A DNA stretch of 64,000 nucleotides, from assembly GCF_019805165.1 (NCBI RefSeq), contig NZ_RWIJ01000022.1, positions 43,285-107,284 of the forward strand, in the 5' to 3' direction. This document shows, piece by piece, positions 1 to 9,044 of the stretch; positions within the stretch are counted from its first letter, which is position 1, and every line of letters begins with the position of its first letter. The translations under genes were made by a program, and so were the position numbers. The notes under the pieces are model-generated. The model was not told the DNA's origin, made no database searches, and worked only from the letters and a program-made list of their open reading frames with translations. The stretch is from Azospirillum sp. 412522 (lineage in GTDB: Bacteria; Pseudomonadota; Alphaproteobacteria; Azospirillales; Azospirillaceae).

Positions 1-22
1 CCCCCGCCGGCGGCCTTTTCCA

Positions 23-547
23 TTACTGCTTCTGGGCTGGCGCGGCGCCGTGGTTATGGCCGGCGCCGCCTGCCGCGCCCATATGTTCAGCCTGGGGGGC
101 GCTCTGCCCGGCCGCCTCGACGGCGATCTCCACCTCGACGGTGCCGGCTTTTTCGAAGCGCAGGGTCATCGGGATGTGGGCGCCCTTTTCCAGGGGCTGC
201 TTGAGGCCGAGCAGCATGATGTGCAGGCCTCCCGGCGCCATCTTCACCGCCTCGCCCGGGGCGATGGCGATGGGCGGAACCTCGCGCATCTTCATCACGC
301 CGTTCTCGTTCAGATGGGTGTGCAGTTCCGCCTTCTCCGCGACCGGCGTGGAGGCGGAAACCAGACGGTCCTCCGTCGTCCCGGTGTTGGTCATCGACAG
401 ATAGGCGCCGCCGTTCGGCGCGGACGGCGCGGTCGCGCGAGCCCAGGGGTGGCCGATCTCGATCGGGCCGGCCTTGTAGCTGTGGGCCAGAGCGGTGCCG
501 GCACCGAACAGGGCGAGGGCGGCGGCGATGCCGAGAATGCGCTTCAT
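23..547 (-). CDS. Periplasmic copper chaperone PCu(A)C
   Basis: A 174-residue exported copper-binding protein of the PCu(A)C family, which carries Cu(I) in the periplasm, usually toward cytochrome oxidase assembly. Residues 1-21 form a signal peptide ending at ALA. The family's metal ligands are visible: H76 in ELHTH, M87 in VMKM, and the H109/M111 pair in LHIML. The C-terminus (154-166) is rich in His and Met (EHMG, GHNHG), an extra metal-binding tail common in alphaproteobacteria. I chose the ATG at 547, preceded by AGGAG at good spacing; the frame stays open upstream to 820, but that extension has no signal peptide or family similarity. The DUF2946 gene lies just upstream on the same strand, a usual pairing for copper genes. 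Confidence 0.93.
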   Translation of the reverse strand: MKRILGIAAALALFGAGTALAHSYKAGPIEIGHPWARATAPSAPNGGAYLSMTNTGTTEDRLVSASTPVAEKAELHTHLNENGVMKMREVPPIAIAPGEAVKMAPGGLHIMLLGLKQPLEKGAHIPMTLRFEKAGTVEVEIAVEAAGQSAPQAEHMGAAGGAGHNHGAAPAQKQ

Positions 548-756
548 GAACTCTTCTCCTGGAATGCGGCTGTGAACAGCAGGAAGGCGCCGCCGCGGCG
601 GATGACGCCGCGGGGCATGGATGGCGCGCGCCGCGGCCTGCGTTGGAATGGCAGGGCCGGCGGCGTACGGGCCTTGGTCAGGGATCGACCAGGGATAAGC
701 CGGGGATAGGGCGCGGGATGCCCGGCGGCGATGGATGGATCGACGGTGGGGAAAAA

Positions 757-1203
757 TCAGGCGAGCGGCGGTGGCGCTCGGGCCTGAAGCGTCGACAGGA
801 ACCAGCCGTCGGCAGTCCATTCAGCCGGCAGCAGCCGGATATCGCGGATCACGGCAACGGCCGGACCGACGGTCAGCGGCGGTGGCGGCAAGGCCAGCCC
901 GGCCACCAGCGGGCAGAGTGGACAATGGCCGGTGCCGGCCGGCGTCGAATCCGGAAGCTTTCCTCGGCTGTCGCCGTCCGGTGCGGTCCCGAACCCGTCG
1001 GGTCCGTAGTCGGCGGCATCGACGCCGATGGTGGTCAGGCCGCCGGAGGAGCAGATCGGCAGTGAGACGATCCCCCCGGCCTGGGCAATTCCGACGGTCA
1101 GCGGCATCCAGCCCCAGGCGATGACCTGCAGCAACAGCGCGAGCATCCCGGCCATAAGGCCGAGCCGCCGCACCCGCCGTCCTGTCAACCGACCGAAGGC
1201 CAT
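757..1203 (-). CDS. DUF2946-like small membrane protein
   Basis: A 148-residue protein with one N-terminal hydrophobic segment (about 13-33) and a Cys pattern: C51 in ICSSGG and the HCPLC motif at 93-97. This layout matches the DUF2946 family, short proteins of unknown function often found near copper and TonB genes. It lies about 210 bases upstream of the PCu(A)C gene on the same strand, so a role in copper handling is likely by association only. The start at 1203 puts the membrane segment near the N-terminus. The open frame reaches back to 1398, but that extension looks like out-of-frame coding. Confidence 0.7.
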   Translation of the reverse strand: MAFGRLTGRRVRRLGLMAGMLALLLQVIAWGWMPLTVGIAQAGGIVSLPICSSGGLTTIGVDAADYGPDGFGTAPDGDSRGKLPDSTPAGTGHCPLCPLVAGLALPPPPLTVGPAVAVIRDIRLLPAEWTADGWFLSTLQARAPPPLA

Positions 1204-1330
1204 CCGGCTCCGTCGCCTCCAAAAATGCCGGATGTTCCCGGCAGCATTGCGCCACGATAGCGCAGCCGGCATGAGCGAACGAGCGGCAAATGAACTCGCG
1301 GCCGGCGAAGAGCCGTTGCCGGCTGTTGTT

Positions 1331-2053
1331 TCACGCCAGCAGGCGGAAGGCCGGTTCCGGCCGTGCCAGCAACTCGCGGCGCAGCGCCTCGACGGCATGG
1401 TCGTCGCGAACGGCGCGGGGAACGGTCACCGGCACCTCCGCCACCACCCGGCCGGGCGAGGGGGCCAGCAGAAGCAACCGGTCGGCCAGGGCCAGAGCCT
1501 CGCGCAGGTTGTGGGTGACCAGGAGGACGGTGGCAGGCCGCCGGTCCAACAGTTGCGACAGCAGCCCCCGCAGGCGCAGGGCAGTCGGTTCGTCCAGCGA
1601 GACGAAGGGTTCGTCCATCAGCAGCAGATCCGGCTCCACCACGAAGGCGCGGGCCAATGCCACCCGCCGGGCCATGCCCAGCGACAGTTGGGTTGGGAAG
1701 CGGTCGGCGAACTGCGACAATTCCAACGCATCCAGCATCAGGTCGACCGCCGGCCCCCGCCGTTGCGCACGCGGCAGGACCAGCGCGAGATTCTGACGCA
1801 CGGTTCGCCAAGGCAGCAGGCGCGGCTCCTGGAACACATAACCGAGCCGGGCGGGGCCGCCGTTCTGACGTGGCCCGACCTCAACCACGCCGTCGAAGGC
1901 ACGGTCCAGCCCGGCGACGATCCCGAGCGCCGTCGTCTTGCCGCAGCCGCTGGGACCGACCAGCGCCACGACCTCCCCCGCCGCGGCGGACAGGGTCAGG
2001 CCACGCACCGCCTCCACCGCGCCGAAGCGCTTGGAGCGGATCTCAAGCCTCAG
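1331..2053 (-). CDS. ABC transporter ATPase, nitrate/sulfonate/taurine type
   Basis: ATPase of an importer in the SsuB/TauB/NrtD group. It shows Walker A (GPSGCGKTT), a Q-loop (VFQEPRLLPW), a signature region (QLSLGMARRVALARAF, with LSLGM for the usual LSGGQ), Walker B (LLLMDEP) and the H-loop (VTHN). The gene overlaps the 3' end of the permease gene. No ATG in this frame sits close to the start of family similarity. I propose a CTG at 2053, inside the permease's last codons, giving about 240 residues; an ATG at 2206 would add about 50 residues that look like shadow translation. The three genes form a tight binding protein-permease-ATPase operon. The substrate cannot be told from sequence. 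Confidence 0.85.
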   Translation of the reverse strand: MRLEIRSKRFGAVEAVRGLTLSAAAGEVVALVGPSGCGKTTALGIVAGLDRAFDGVVEVGPRQNGGPARLGYVFQEPRLLPWRTVRQNLALVLPRAQRRGPAVDLMLDALELSQFADRFPTQLSLGMARRVALARAFVVEPDLLLMDEPFVSLDEPTALRLRGLLSQLLDRRPATVLLVTHNLREALALADRLLLLAPSPGRVVAEVPVTVPRAVRDDHAVEALRRELLARPEPAFRLLA

Positions 2054-2810
2054 CGGGCATCCGCCGCCAGCGCTGGCAGTGCCGTTCGACCGGCTGGAGG
2101 ACGCCGTATTCCAAAAGCTGGACCACGGCCACGAACGCGATGGTGTAAGCCAGGATTCCTGCGACATCGAACGTCTGGAAAAGGAGGTTGATCTGGAATC
2201 CGACACCGTCGCTGCGGCCCAGCAGTTCGACCACCAGCACGATCTTCCAGATCAGCGCCAGGCCGGACCGCGCAGCCGCGGCGATGGTGGGGGTGAGTTG
2301 CGGCAGCAGCACATGGCGAAGCCGGTCCGCGGGCGACAGGCGGTAGACGCGGGCCATGTCGATCAGCCCCTCGTCGATGGCGCGCGCTCCGGCCCGCACC
2401 AGAACCACCGTGTTGGGGATCTTGTTGACCGCGACGGCTCCGATGGCCGCGGCCTCGGTCAGCCCGAACCAGACATAGGCCAGCACGATCACCACCAGCG
2501 CCGGCAGGTTCAGGAAGAAGACCAGCCAGGGGCCGAACAGCCGGTCGACGAAGGGCGAACGCCCCATCGGCAGGCCCAACCCGACGCCGATGGACATGGC
2601 GAGTGCGAAGGCCGCCAGCACCCGCAGCAGCGTGACGCCCATGTGGTGGAACAGCGCCCCGCTCTCCGCCTCGCGCAGCAGGGCCTGGGCCACCGGCATC
2701 GGCCCCGGCAGCAGGCGCCCGCCGACCAACAGCGCCGCAGCCTGCCATAGCGCCAGCAGCAGCAGGATCGATGCCAGGGGCATCACCACGGGCATCAGGG
2801 CGCGCCGCAC
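2043..2810 (-). CDS. ABC transporter permease, nitrate/sulfonate/taurine type
   Basis: A 255-residue inner-membrane permease of the BPD_transp_1 family (SsuC/TauC-like). It has about six hydrophobic segments, beginning with PLASILLLLALWQAAALL, and the cytoplasmic coupling loop around ARAIDEGLIDMARVYRLSPADRL, which matches the EAA-type loop that docks on the ATPase. Its start is only 3 bases beyond the stop of the binding-protein gene and its end overlaps the ATPase start, so the three are translated as one unit. The substrate is unknown; candidates for this family are nitrate, sulfonates, taurine or pyrimidine precursors. Confidence 0.9.
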   Translation of the reverse strand: MRRALMPVVMPLASILLLLALWQAAALLVGGRLLPGPMPVAQALLREAESGALFHHMGVTLLRVLAAFALAMSIGVGLGLPMGRSPFVDRLFGPWLVFFLNLPALVVIVLAYVWFGLTEAAAIGAVAVNKIPNTVVLVRAGARAIDEGLIDMARVYRLSPADRLRHVLLPQLTPTIAAAARSGLALIWKIVLVVELLGRSDGVGFQINLLFQTFDVAGILAYTIAFVAVVQLLEYGVLQPVERHCQRWRRMPAEA

Positions 2811-2813
2811 CGG

Positions 2814-3833
2814 CTAAGCCCCACCGGTCCAGAAGGTGCCGGGGGCGATGACAGGCGCGTCGCCGACCAGGTCCCGCCCGCCCAGCCGCGCCAGCAGGGC
2901 GTAGAGCTTCGCTGCCCCTGCCCGCTCCTCCTCCGTCCATCGGCGGGGAATGCCGTCGCGGTAGCGGTCGCGCAGGATGCGGAAGGTGGCGTCGTCTTCC
3001 GCCTGCATCAGCGGAGCGAGCCGCTCCCAAGCCGCATCCGATTGCGCCAGCAGGGTCTTTGCCTGACTCGTCGCCGCCTGGAAGCCGGCGAAAGCTGCCG
3101 GATTGGCGCGCGCCCAGTCCTCGCGGAAGACATAGCCGATGGAAGGCACCGTGGCCGGCTGACCCAGCGCCTCCAGCATGTCGGACACCGTCATCGTCAC
3201 GCGCATGCCCTTCGCCTCCAGCCGGGCGGCGAAGGGCCAGAAGGTCAGCACGGCGTCCAGGTCGCCATCGGCAATCTTGCTGTTCAGCAGGGGCGGCGCC
3301 GCGAAGAAGGCGTGAGCGTCGCGGTCGAGCGACAACCCGTGCCGGTCGCCGGCCAGGGCCTTCAAAAGCAGCCAGCTCTTGTCGAGCGGGCTGCCGGCGA
3401 CGCCGATGCGCTTGCCCCGCAGGTCGCCGACCCCGGCGATGGCGGAACCGGCCGGCACCACCAGCGCGCCGACGGCGGTCGAATAGGGGATGAAGGACAG
3501 CGCCTCCCCCTTGCTGCGCATCCGCGACACCCACAGCCAGTCGGAAACGATGACGTCCACCCCGCCCGCCTGGAGCGCGACCTGGGTGGCGGGATTGCCG
3601 GCCAGTTCGACCAGTTGCAGGTCGATGCCGGCCCGCCGGTCGAAGCCGTTGGCGCGGACGGTGTCGAGTTCCCAGCTGACCGTGCCGAATTTCAGCACCC
3701 CGGCGCGGACGATCGGCCGATTGGCGGCCGGTGCGCTGCTGGCGTCGGCGGCCGCAGCGGGACTCAGCGCCGCCGACGCCAGCAGCGCACCGGCCGCCAG
3801 CAATGTCGTCCGTCTGCTACAGCCTGCCGCCAT
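2814..3833 (-). CDS. ABC transporter substrate-binding protein, SsuA/NrtA-like
   Basis: A 339-residue periplasmic binding protein. The N-terminus carries RR followed by a hydrophobic stretch ending AAAA (about 1-29), consistent with Sec or Tat export. The mature part has the type-2 periplasmic binding fold typical of SsuA/TauA/NrtA, with VRAGVLKFGTVSWELDTV at the front and a GDLRGKRIGVAGS motif in the middle. It is the first gene of the ABC operon that runs down to 1331. No cysteine suitable for a lipoprotein is present at the cleavage site. The ligand cannot be inferred from sequence. Confidence 0.88.
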   Translation of the reverse strand: MAAGCSRRTTLLAAGALLASAALSPAAAADASSAPAANRPIVRAGVLKFGTVSWELDTVRANGFDRRAGIDLQLVELAGNPATQVALQAGGVDVIVSDWLWVSRMRSKGEALSFIPYSTAVGALVVPAGSAIAGVGDLRGKRIGVAGSPLDKSWLLLKALAGDRHGLSLDRDAHAFFAAPPLLNSKIADGDLDAVLTFWPFAARLEAKGMRVTMTVSDMLEALGQPATVPSIGYVFREDWARANPAAFAGFQAATSQAKTLLAQSDAAWERLAPLMQAEDDATFRILRDRYRDGIPRRWTEEERAGAAKLYALLARLGGRDLVGDAPVIAPGTFWTGGA

Positions 3834-3942
3834 CGTCCCCGTCCATTCAGCCTTGGACTGCCAGCTTAGGGGGAGTGTAGATGGTTCGTATATTCAACGA
3901 TAGGAGGATAACGGAGGTATCGCCGGCGGAGCCGTGCCGGAC

Positions 3943-4647
<705 letters not shown>

Positions 4648-4664
4648 GGCGGCGGGTCCATCGG

Positions 4665-4709
4665 GCGCGAAGCGCCCCAGTTACAAGAGCGCGAGGCGCC
4701 CCGGTTATA
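4665..4709. repeat. Tandem 21-base imperfect repeat upstream of livF-like gene
   Basis: Two copies of GCGCGA(A/G)GCGCCCC(A/G)GTTA(C/T)A, at 4665-4685 and 4689-4709, match at 18 of 21 positions with a period of 24 bases. They fill much of the short gap between the TauE-like gene and the LivF-like gene, 18 bases ahead of the latter's start. Spacing near two helical turns would suit a paired operator, but no regulator is adjacent. It could equally be a chance duplication. Confidence 0.6.
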
Positions 4710-4743
4710 TGGCTTGGCGCGAAGAACGCCCTCTATAGCGCGA

Positions 4744-5481
4744 TCATTTCAGGAAGAACACCGCACTCATCACCAGCCCGACGGCGATGATGCCGGCCCG
4801 CAGGACGGGCTTGGGGATCTTGCGGCCCAGACGGGCGCCGGCATAGCCGCCGGCGACCGCGGCCAGCGTCATCAGCAGCGCCTTCGGCCACTCCACCGCC
4901 CCGCCCGCCGCGTAGGCTACCACGGCGATGGCGGTCAGCACGGCGGAGAACAAATTCTTCAGCCCGTTCATGGCGTTGAGGTCGGTCATGCCGAACAGGC
5001 TGAGCTGCGCCAGCAGGAGGATGCCGAGACCGCCGTTGAAATAGCCGCCATAGACCGAGACCGCGAACAGCGTGCCCAGCATCGCCCCGTTGCCATGCAG
5101 TCCCAGGCTGCGCAGCCGCTGGGCCAGCAGGTTGCCGAAGGCGAACAGCCCGGTCGCCGCCAGCAGCAGCCACGGCACGATGCCGCGGAACACCGAATCC
5201 GGCGTCACCAGCAGAAGTCCGGCCCCGGCCAGTCCGCCGACCAAACTGACCGCCGACAGCAGCGGAAGGCTGAGCGTGCCGACCGGCGCCAGATCCTGGC
5301 GATAGCCGTAGACGCCGCTGGCATAGCCGGGCAGCAGGGCGACGGTGCCGGTGGCATTGGCGGCGACCGGCGGAACCCCGGCGTAGATCAGGGCCGGCAG
5401 GGTCAGGAAGCTCCCCCCGCCGGCAACGGCGTTCATTGCCCCGGCCAGAAAGGCAGCAGCCAATAAAATCAATTCGATCAT
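4744..5481 (-). CDS. Sulfite exporter TauE/SafE family permease
   Basis: A 245-residue membrane protein of the TauE/SafE (DUF81) family. It shows the duplicated family motif, GAMNAVAGGGSFLTLP near the N-terminus and YFNGGLGILLLAQ/AMNGLKNL in the second half, with about eight hydrophobic segments. Members move small organic or sulfur anions across the inner membrane. The gene begins 4 bases after the acyl-CoA synthetase stop, so the two are probably co-transcribed and may share a substrate such as an aromatic, sulfonated or carboxylic acid. The exact substrate is inference. Confidence 0.9.
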   Translation of the reverse strand: MIELILLAAAFLAGAMNAVAGGGSFLTLPALIYAGVPPVAANATGTVALLPGYASGVYGYRQDLAPVGTLSLPLLSAVSLVGGLAGAGLLLVTPDSVFRGIVPWLLLAATGLFAFGNLLAQRLRSLGLHGNGAMLGTLFAVSVYGGYFNGGLGILLLAQLSLFGMTDLNAMNGLKNLFSAVLTAIAVVAYAAGGAVEWPKALLMTLAAVAGGYAGARLGRKIPKPVLRAGIIAVGLVMSAVFFLK

Positions 5482-5485
5482 GATA

Positions 5486-7102
5486 TTATGAGCGGTTTCT
5501 CAACTCCCGGCGAATGATCTTGCCGGTTGTGGTCATGGGCAGGCTTTCGAGAAATTCGATGGCGCGCGGATATTCGTGGGCGGCCAGCCGGGTCTTCACA
5601 TGGTCCTGGATCGAGGCGACCAGCGCTTCGTCCGGCGTCACCCCCTCCTGCAGGACGACGAAGGCCTTGACGATCTCCGTGCGCAGCGGGTCCGGCACGC
5701 CGACCACCGCCGCCATGCGGACGGCGGGATGGCCGATCAGGCAGTCCTCGATCTCGCCGGGGCCGATGCGGTAGCCGGCCGAGGTGATGACGTCGTCGTC
5801 CCGACCGACGAAGCGGATGTAGCCGTCCCCGTCCAGTTCCCCCTGGTCGCCGGTGACCAGCCAGTCGCCGACGAACTTCGCCGCCGTGGCGTCGGGGTTG
5901 TTCCAATAGCCGAGGAACATCACCGGATCCGGCCGGTGCACGGCGATCAGGCCGATCCGCCCCGGCGGCAGGCGGTTGCCCTCCCCGTCGATCACCGCCA
6001 CGTCATGGCCGGGAACCGGGCGGCCCATGATGCCGGGCTTTGGCACCGTCAGCGAAGCGGCCGAGGAGACGATCATGTTGCACTCGGTCTGGCCGTAGAA
6101 CTCGTTGATCGTCACGCCGAAGGTCTCGCGTCCCCAGTCGAGCAGTCCGGCGCCCAGCGTCTCGCCGCCACTGGCGACGGACCGCATGTCGATGGCATGG
6201 CGCGTCCGCGGATTCTTCACCGCCCGCATCATCTTCAGCGCGGTCGGCGGCAGGAAGGCGTTGCGCACCCGGAATTCGGCGAGCAGCGCGAAGGCGGCCT
6301 CCGCGTCGAACTTCTCGAAGCGGTGGGAGACCACGGTCACCCCGTGATGCCAGGCCGGCAGCAGAACGTCGAGCAGCCCGCCGATCCAGGCCCAGTCGGC
6401 CGGCGTCCAGATGCGGTCGCCCGGCTGCGGGAACAGGTCGTGCGACATCTCCACGCCCGGCAGATGCCCCAGCAGCACGCGGTGCGCATGGAGCGCGCCC
6501 TTCGGCTGGCCCGTCGTGCCGGAGGTGTAGATGATCAGTGCCGGATCGTCGGGGGCGGTGTCGGCCGGAGTGAAGTCGTCCGACGCCGCGTCGCACAGCC
6601 CGTGCCAGTCGAGGCATCCCGGACCGGAGCCGTCGATGCGGAACACCGCGCGCAACTCGGGGAGACGGTCGCGGATCCGGGCGATCTTGGCGGCTCCGGC
6701 GGCATCGGTGACCACGGCACGGGCGCCGCAATTGGCCAGCCGGTATTCCAGCGCCTCCACCCCGAACAGCGAGAACAGCGGCACCGCGATGCCGCCCAGC
6801 TTGTAGACCGCGACATGGCTGATGGCGGTTTCCGGCGACTGCGGCAGCAGGATGCCGACCCGGTCGCCGCGGTTCACGCCCTGTGCAGTCAGCGTGTTGG
6901 CGAAGCGGTTGGACAGGGCGCGAATGTCGGAGAAGCGGTACTCCTCGACGCCACCGTCGCGCAGCTTGTGGATCAGGGCGACGCGGTCCGGCTCCGCTTC
7001 CGCCCAGCGGTCGCAGACATCGACGCCGATGTTGTAGCGGTCGGGCACGCGCCAGGCGAAGGCGCGGGAAACCCCGTCATAGCTGTCCGCGTTCGGCAGC
7101 AT
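5486..7102 (-). CDS. AMP-forming acyl-CoA synthetase
   Basis: A 538-residue ANL-superfamily ligase that activates a carboxylic acid with ATP and joins it to CoA. Visible motifs are IYTSGTTGQPKGALHAH (phosphate loop), FYGQTECN (A5), WLVTGDQGELDGDGYIRFVGR (A7-A8 with hinge), and the C-terminal lysine in TTTGKIIRRELR. The start at 7102 has GGGAGG at suitable spacing and gives the usual acetate/medium-chain ligase N-terminus; the frame continues to 7186 without support. It leads an operon with the TauE-like permease. The substrate is not evident; the general layout resembles medium-chain or aromatic acyl-CoA ligases. Confidence 0.9.
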   Translation of the reverse strand: MLPNADSYDGVSRAFAWRVPDRYNIGVDVCDRWAEAEPDRVALIHKLRDGGVEEYRFSDIRALSNRFANTLTAQGVNRGDRVGILLPQSPETAISHVAVYKLGGIAVPLFSLFGVEALEYRLANCGARAVVTDAAGAAKIARIRDRLPELRAVFRIDGSGPGCLDWHGLCDAASDDFTPADTAPDDPALIIYTSGTTGQPKGALHAHRVLLGHLPGVEMSHDLFPQPGDRIWTPADWAWIGGLLDVLLPAWHHGVTVVSHRFEKFDAEAAFALLAEFRVRNAFLPPTALKMMRAVKNPRTRHAIDMRSVASGGETLGAGLLDWGRETFGVTINEFYGQTECNMIVSSAASLTVPKPGIMGRPVPGHDVAVIDGEGNRLPPGRIGLIAVHRPDPVMFLGYWNNPDATAAKFVGDWLVTGDQGELDGDGYIRFVGRDDDVITSAGYRIGPGEIEDCLIGHPAVRMAAVVGVPDPLRTEIVKAFVVLQEGVTPDEALVASIQDHVKTRLAAHEYPRAIEFLESLPMTTTGKIIRRELRNRS

Positions 7103-7272
7103 GTTCGTTCCCTCCCAAGGGCTTGTCGTCGATTCCTTTGTGGAACCGTTGATCCGATCATAGGAGCAAGCGAGGCACCGCGTCACGCGCCGGGAATAAC
7201 ATGCGGGTCAGCCATGTTGATGGCGGCAGGAACGTACAGTTTCGTGACGACCCCAACAGCACGAGAGCCACC

Positions 7273-7782
7273 ATGAAAGCCAGCCCCTTCCTCGCCGCCG
7301 CGCTGTCCGCCAGCCTGCTCGCGGCTCCGCTCGCCGGCTGCGCCCAGCCCGGCTACGGCGATTCCTATGGCGGCGTCAGCGCCAACAAGCAGACCGCCGG
7401 CACGGTCCTGGGCGGCGTGGTCGGCGGTCTGGCGGGTTCGCGCTTCGGCGGCGGCAGCGGCAAGCTGGTGGCGGTCGGCGTCGGCACGCTGCTGGGCGCC
7501 GCGCTGGGCAACGCGGCCGGCGCCTCGCTCGACCGCGCCGACCAGAACTATGCCCAGCAGGCGGCGGTCAACGCCTACAGCGCGCCGACCGGCAGCACCG
7601 TGCGCTGGAACAACCCGGAGACCGGCAACTACGGCACCTACACTCCCGTGCGCGAGGGGACCGGGCCGCAGGGCCAGCTCTGCCGCGAATACCAGACCAC
7701 CATCGTGGTCCAGGGCCGTACCCAGCAGGGCTTCGGCACCGCCTGCCAGCAGGCGGACGGAACCTGGCGCGTGGTCAGCTGA
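7273..7782 (+). CDS. Glycine-zipper outer membrane lipoprotein (17 kDa antigen-like)
   Basis: A 169-residue lipoprotein. Its signal peptide ends in a lipobox, APLAGC, with the acylated cysteine near residue 24. It then has a glycine-zipper double membrane segment (TVLGGVVGGLAGSRFGGGSGK, VGTLLGAALGNAAGASLD) and a C-terminal domain with two cysteines (LCREYQT, GTACQQADGTW). This is the pattern of RT0821/Lpp0805 and rickettsial 17 kDa surface antigen proteins, thought to be structural envelope proteins. I chose the ATG at 7273; the frame starts at 7201 but the extension would bury the signal peptide. It is divergent from the acyl-CoA synthetase. Confidence 0.88.
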   Translation: MKASPFLAAALSASLLAAPLAGCAQPGYGDSYGGVSANKQTAGTVLGGVVGGLAGSRFGGGSGKLVAVGVGTLLGAALGNAAGASLDRADQNYAQQAAVNAYSAPTGSTVRWNNPETGNYGTYTPVREGTGPQGQLCREYQTTIVVQGRTQQGFGTACQQADGTWRVVS

Positions 7783-7803
7783 TCCGCCGGCAGGGACAAA
7801 GCC

Positions 7804-8886
7804 TCAGGCCAGCGCCGTCCGCCGCCGGGCGGCGCTGCCGGGTTTGGGCGCCGGACCGGTCAGGGCGTGGGCGATGCGCAGCGCCCCCTGGCCGTCCAGC
7901 GGCAACGCGGCTGCGGCGTCCTGCATCCGCTGCCGCAGCCCGGTGTCGGCCCATAGGGTGAGCGCCCGCTCGGCGATACCCGCGGCCGCCTCGGCAGGAT
8001 CGCAGCCGCGGGCATCCACGGCGGTGCTCCAGCCGAGGCCGGCGGCATCGCCGCTCGCCATCGCCTGGTTGTCGGCGGTGACCACCAGCAGGGTCGGCAC
8101 CGCGAGTGCCGCCAATTCCCCCATGGTGCCGCCGCCGGCCGACACCGCCAGCCCGGCATCGGCCATCAGCGCGCCCATGCGCGGATGGTCGATCTCCACG
8201 GAAATCTCACGGGAGGCGAGCGCCGTCACCTCCGCCGCACGCGGGTTGCTGCCGCCGAGGACGGCGACGATCCGGCAGCCGGCCGGCCGGGCCCGCCCGA
8301 GCATCTCCAGGACCGGGCCGGTCAGGCCGAGCGGATCGGAGCCGCCGAAGGTCACCAGCAGCACAGGACGGTCGGCGATGGTCAGCCGCGGCGCCTGCGC
8401 CGCCAGCCGGATCTCCCGCCGCAAGGGCGCATAGCCGGGGCCGAGCAGCAGGACGGCGCCGGGCGCCATCGCGTCATAGGGCAAAGTCGTGGCCTGCGGC
8501 GCCGCGTTGACCACGAGGTCGGCGTGCAGGGGCGTGCCGTCGCCGAGATCGTCCCAGGCCAGCACCCGGGCACCCGCAGCCTGCAACCCGGCGCGATAGG
8601 CCTCGCCGAAACGGTAGCCATCGAGCATCACCGCGCTGCCATGCTCCCGCCGCAGCAGGGAACGGGTGGCGGCCAGATCCGCCGCCTCTCCCACCGGACC
8701 GGCGATGGAAACATGGCGGAAGCCGTCCGTCGTCAGGCGGCGGTCGATGGCGGGAGTGGACTCCACGGCGGCGAACAGCACCTCGTGCCCCTGGTCGCGC
8801 AGGGCTTCGGCCACGGCGAGGCAGCGCATGACATGGCCGGTGCCGATGATGGGCGAAGCGTCGGCTCGGATGAGGATGACGGCCAT
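7804..8886 (-). CDS. pseG: UDP-2,4-diacetamido-2,4,6-trideoxy-beta-L-altropyranose hydrolase PseG
   Basis: A 360-residue GT-B-fold enzyme that removes UDP from the altropyranose intermediate in pseudaminic acid synthesis. The N-terminal RADASPIIGTGHVMRCLAVA motif is the PseG hallmark, and the C-terminal half has SAGGGTMGELAALAVPTLLV, the nucleotide-site region of this fold. The ATG at 8886 starts right at the conserved MAVILIRAD; the frame runs open to 9591 only as a shadow of the neighbouring gene. Pseudaminic acid commonly decorates flagellin in alphaproteobacteria. The other pathway genes (pseB, C, F, H, I) are not in the window. Confidence 0.9.
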   Translation of the reverse strand: MAVILIRADASPIIGTGHVMRCLAVAEALRDQGHEVLFAAVESTPAIDRRLTTDGFRHVSIAGPVGEAADLAATRSLLRREHGSAVMLDGYRFGEAYRAGLQAAGARVLAWDDLGDGTPLHADLVVNAAPQATTLPYDAMAPGAVLLLGPGYAPLRREIRLAAQAPRLTIADRPVLLVTFGGSDPLGLTGPVLEMLGRARPAGCRIVAVLGGSNPRAAEVTALASREISVEIDHPRMGALMADAGLAVSAGGGTMGELAALAVPTLLVVTADNQAMASGDAAGLGWSTAVDARGCDPAEAAAGIAERALTLWADTGLRQRMQDAAAALPLDGQGALRIAHALTGPAPKPGSAARRRTALA

Positions 8887-9044
8887 GGCAATGGTCCGGA
8901 AGAGACGGCGTGGCTGTCCTGCCACGACACGCGGGAGCGAGTCGGCCAGCATCTTGGCCCGGCACTTCACGCCTGTCCAGCGACACGCCGCAGAGCGCGC
9001 GGGGGCAAATTGCGGCCGCCAGGAGACCTCGTCAGGACGCCTCG

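Noticed and set aside
2053..2206. An upstream ATG start for the ABC ATPase giving 291 residues
   Set aside because: The added 50 residues read as Ser/Trp-rich shadow of the permease gene and match no ATPase family N-terminus.
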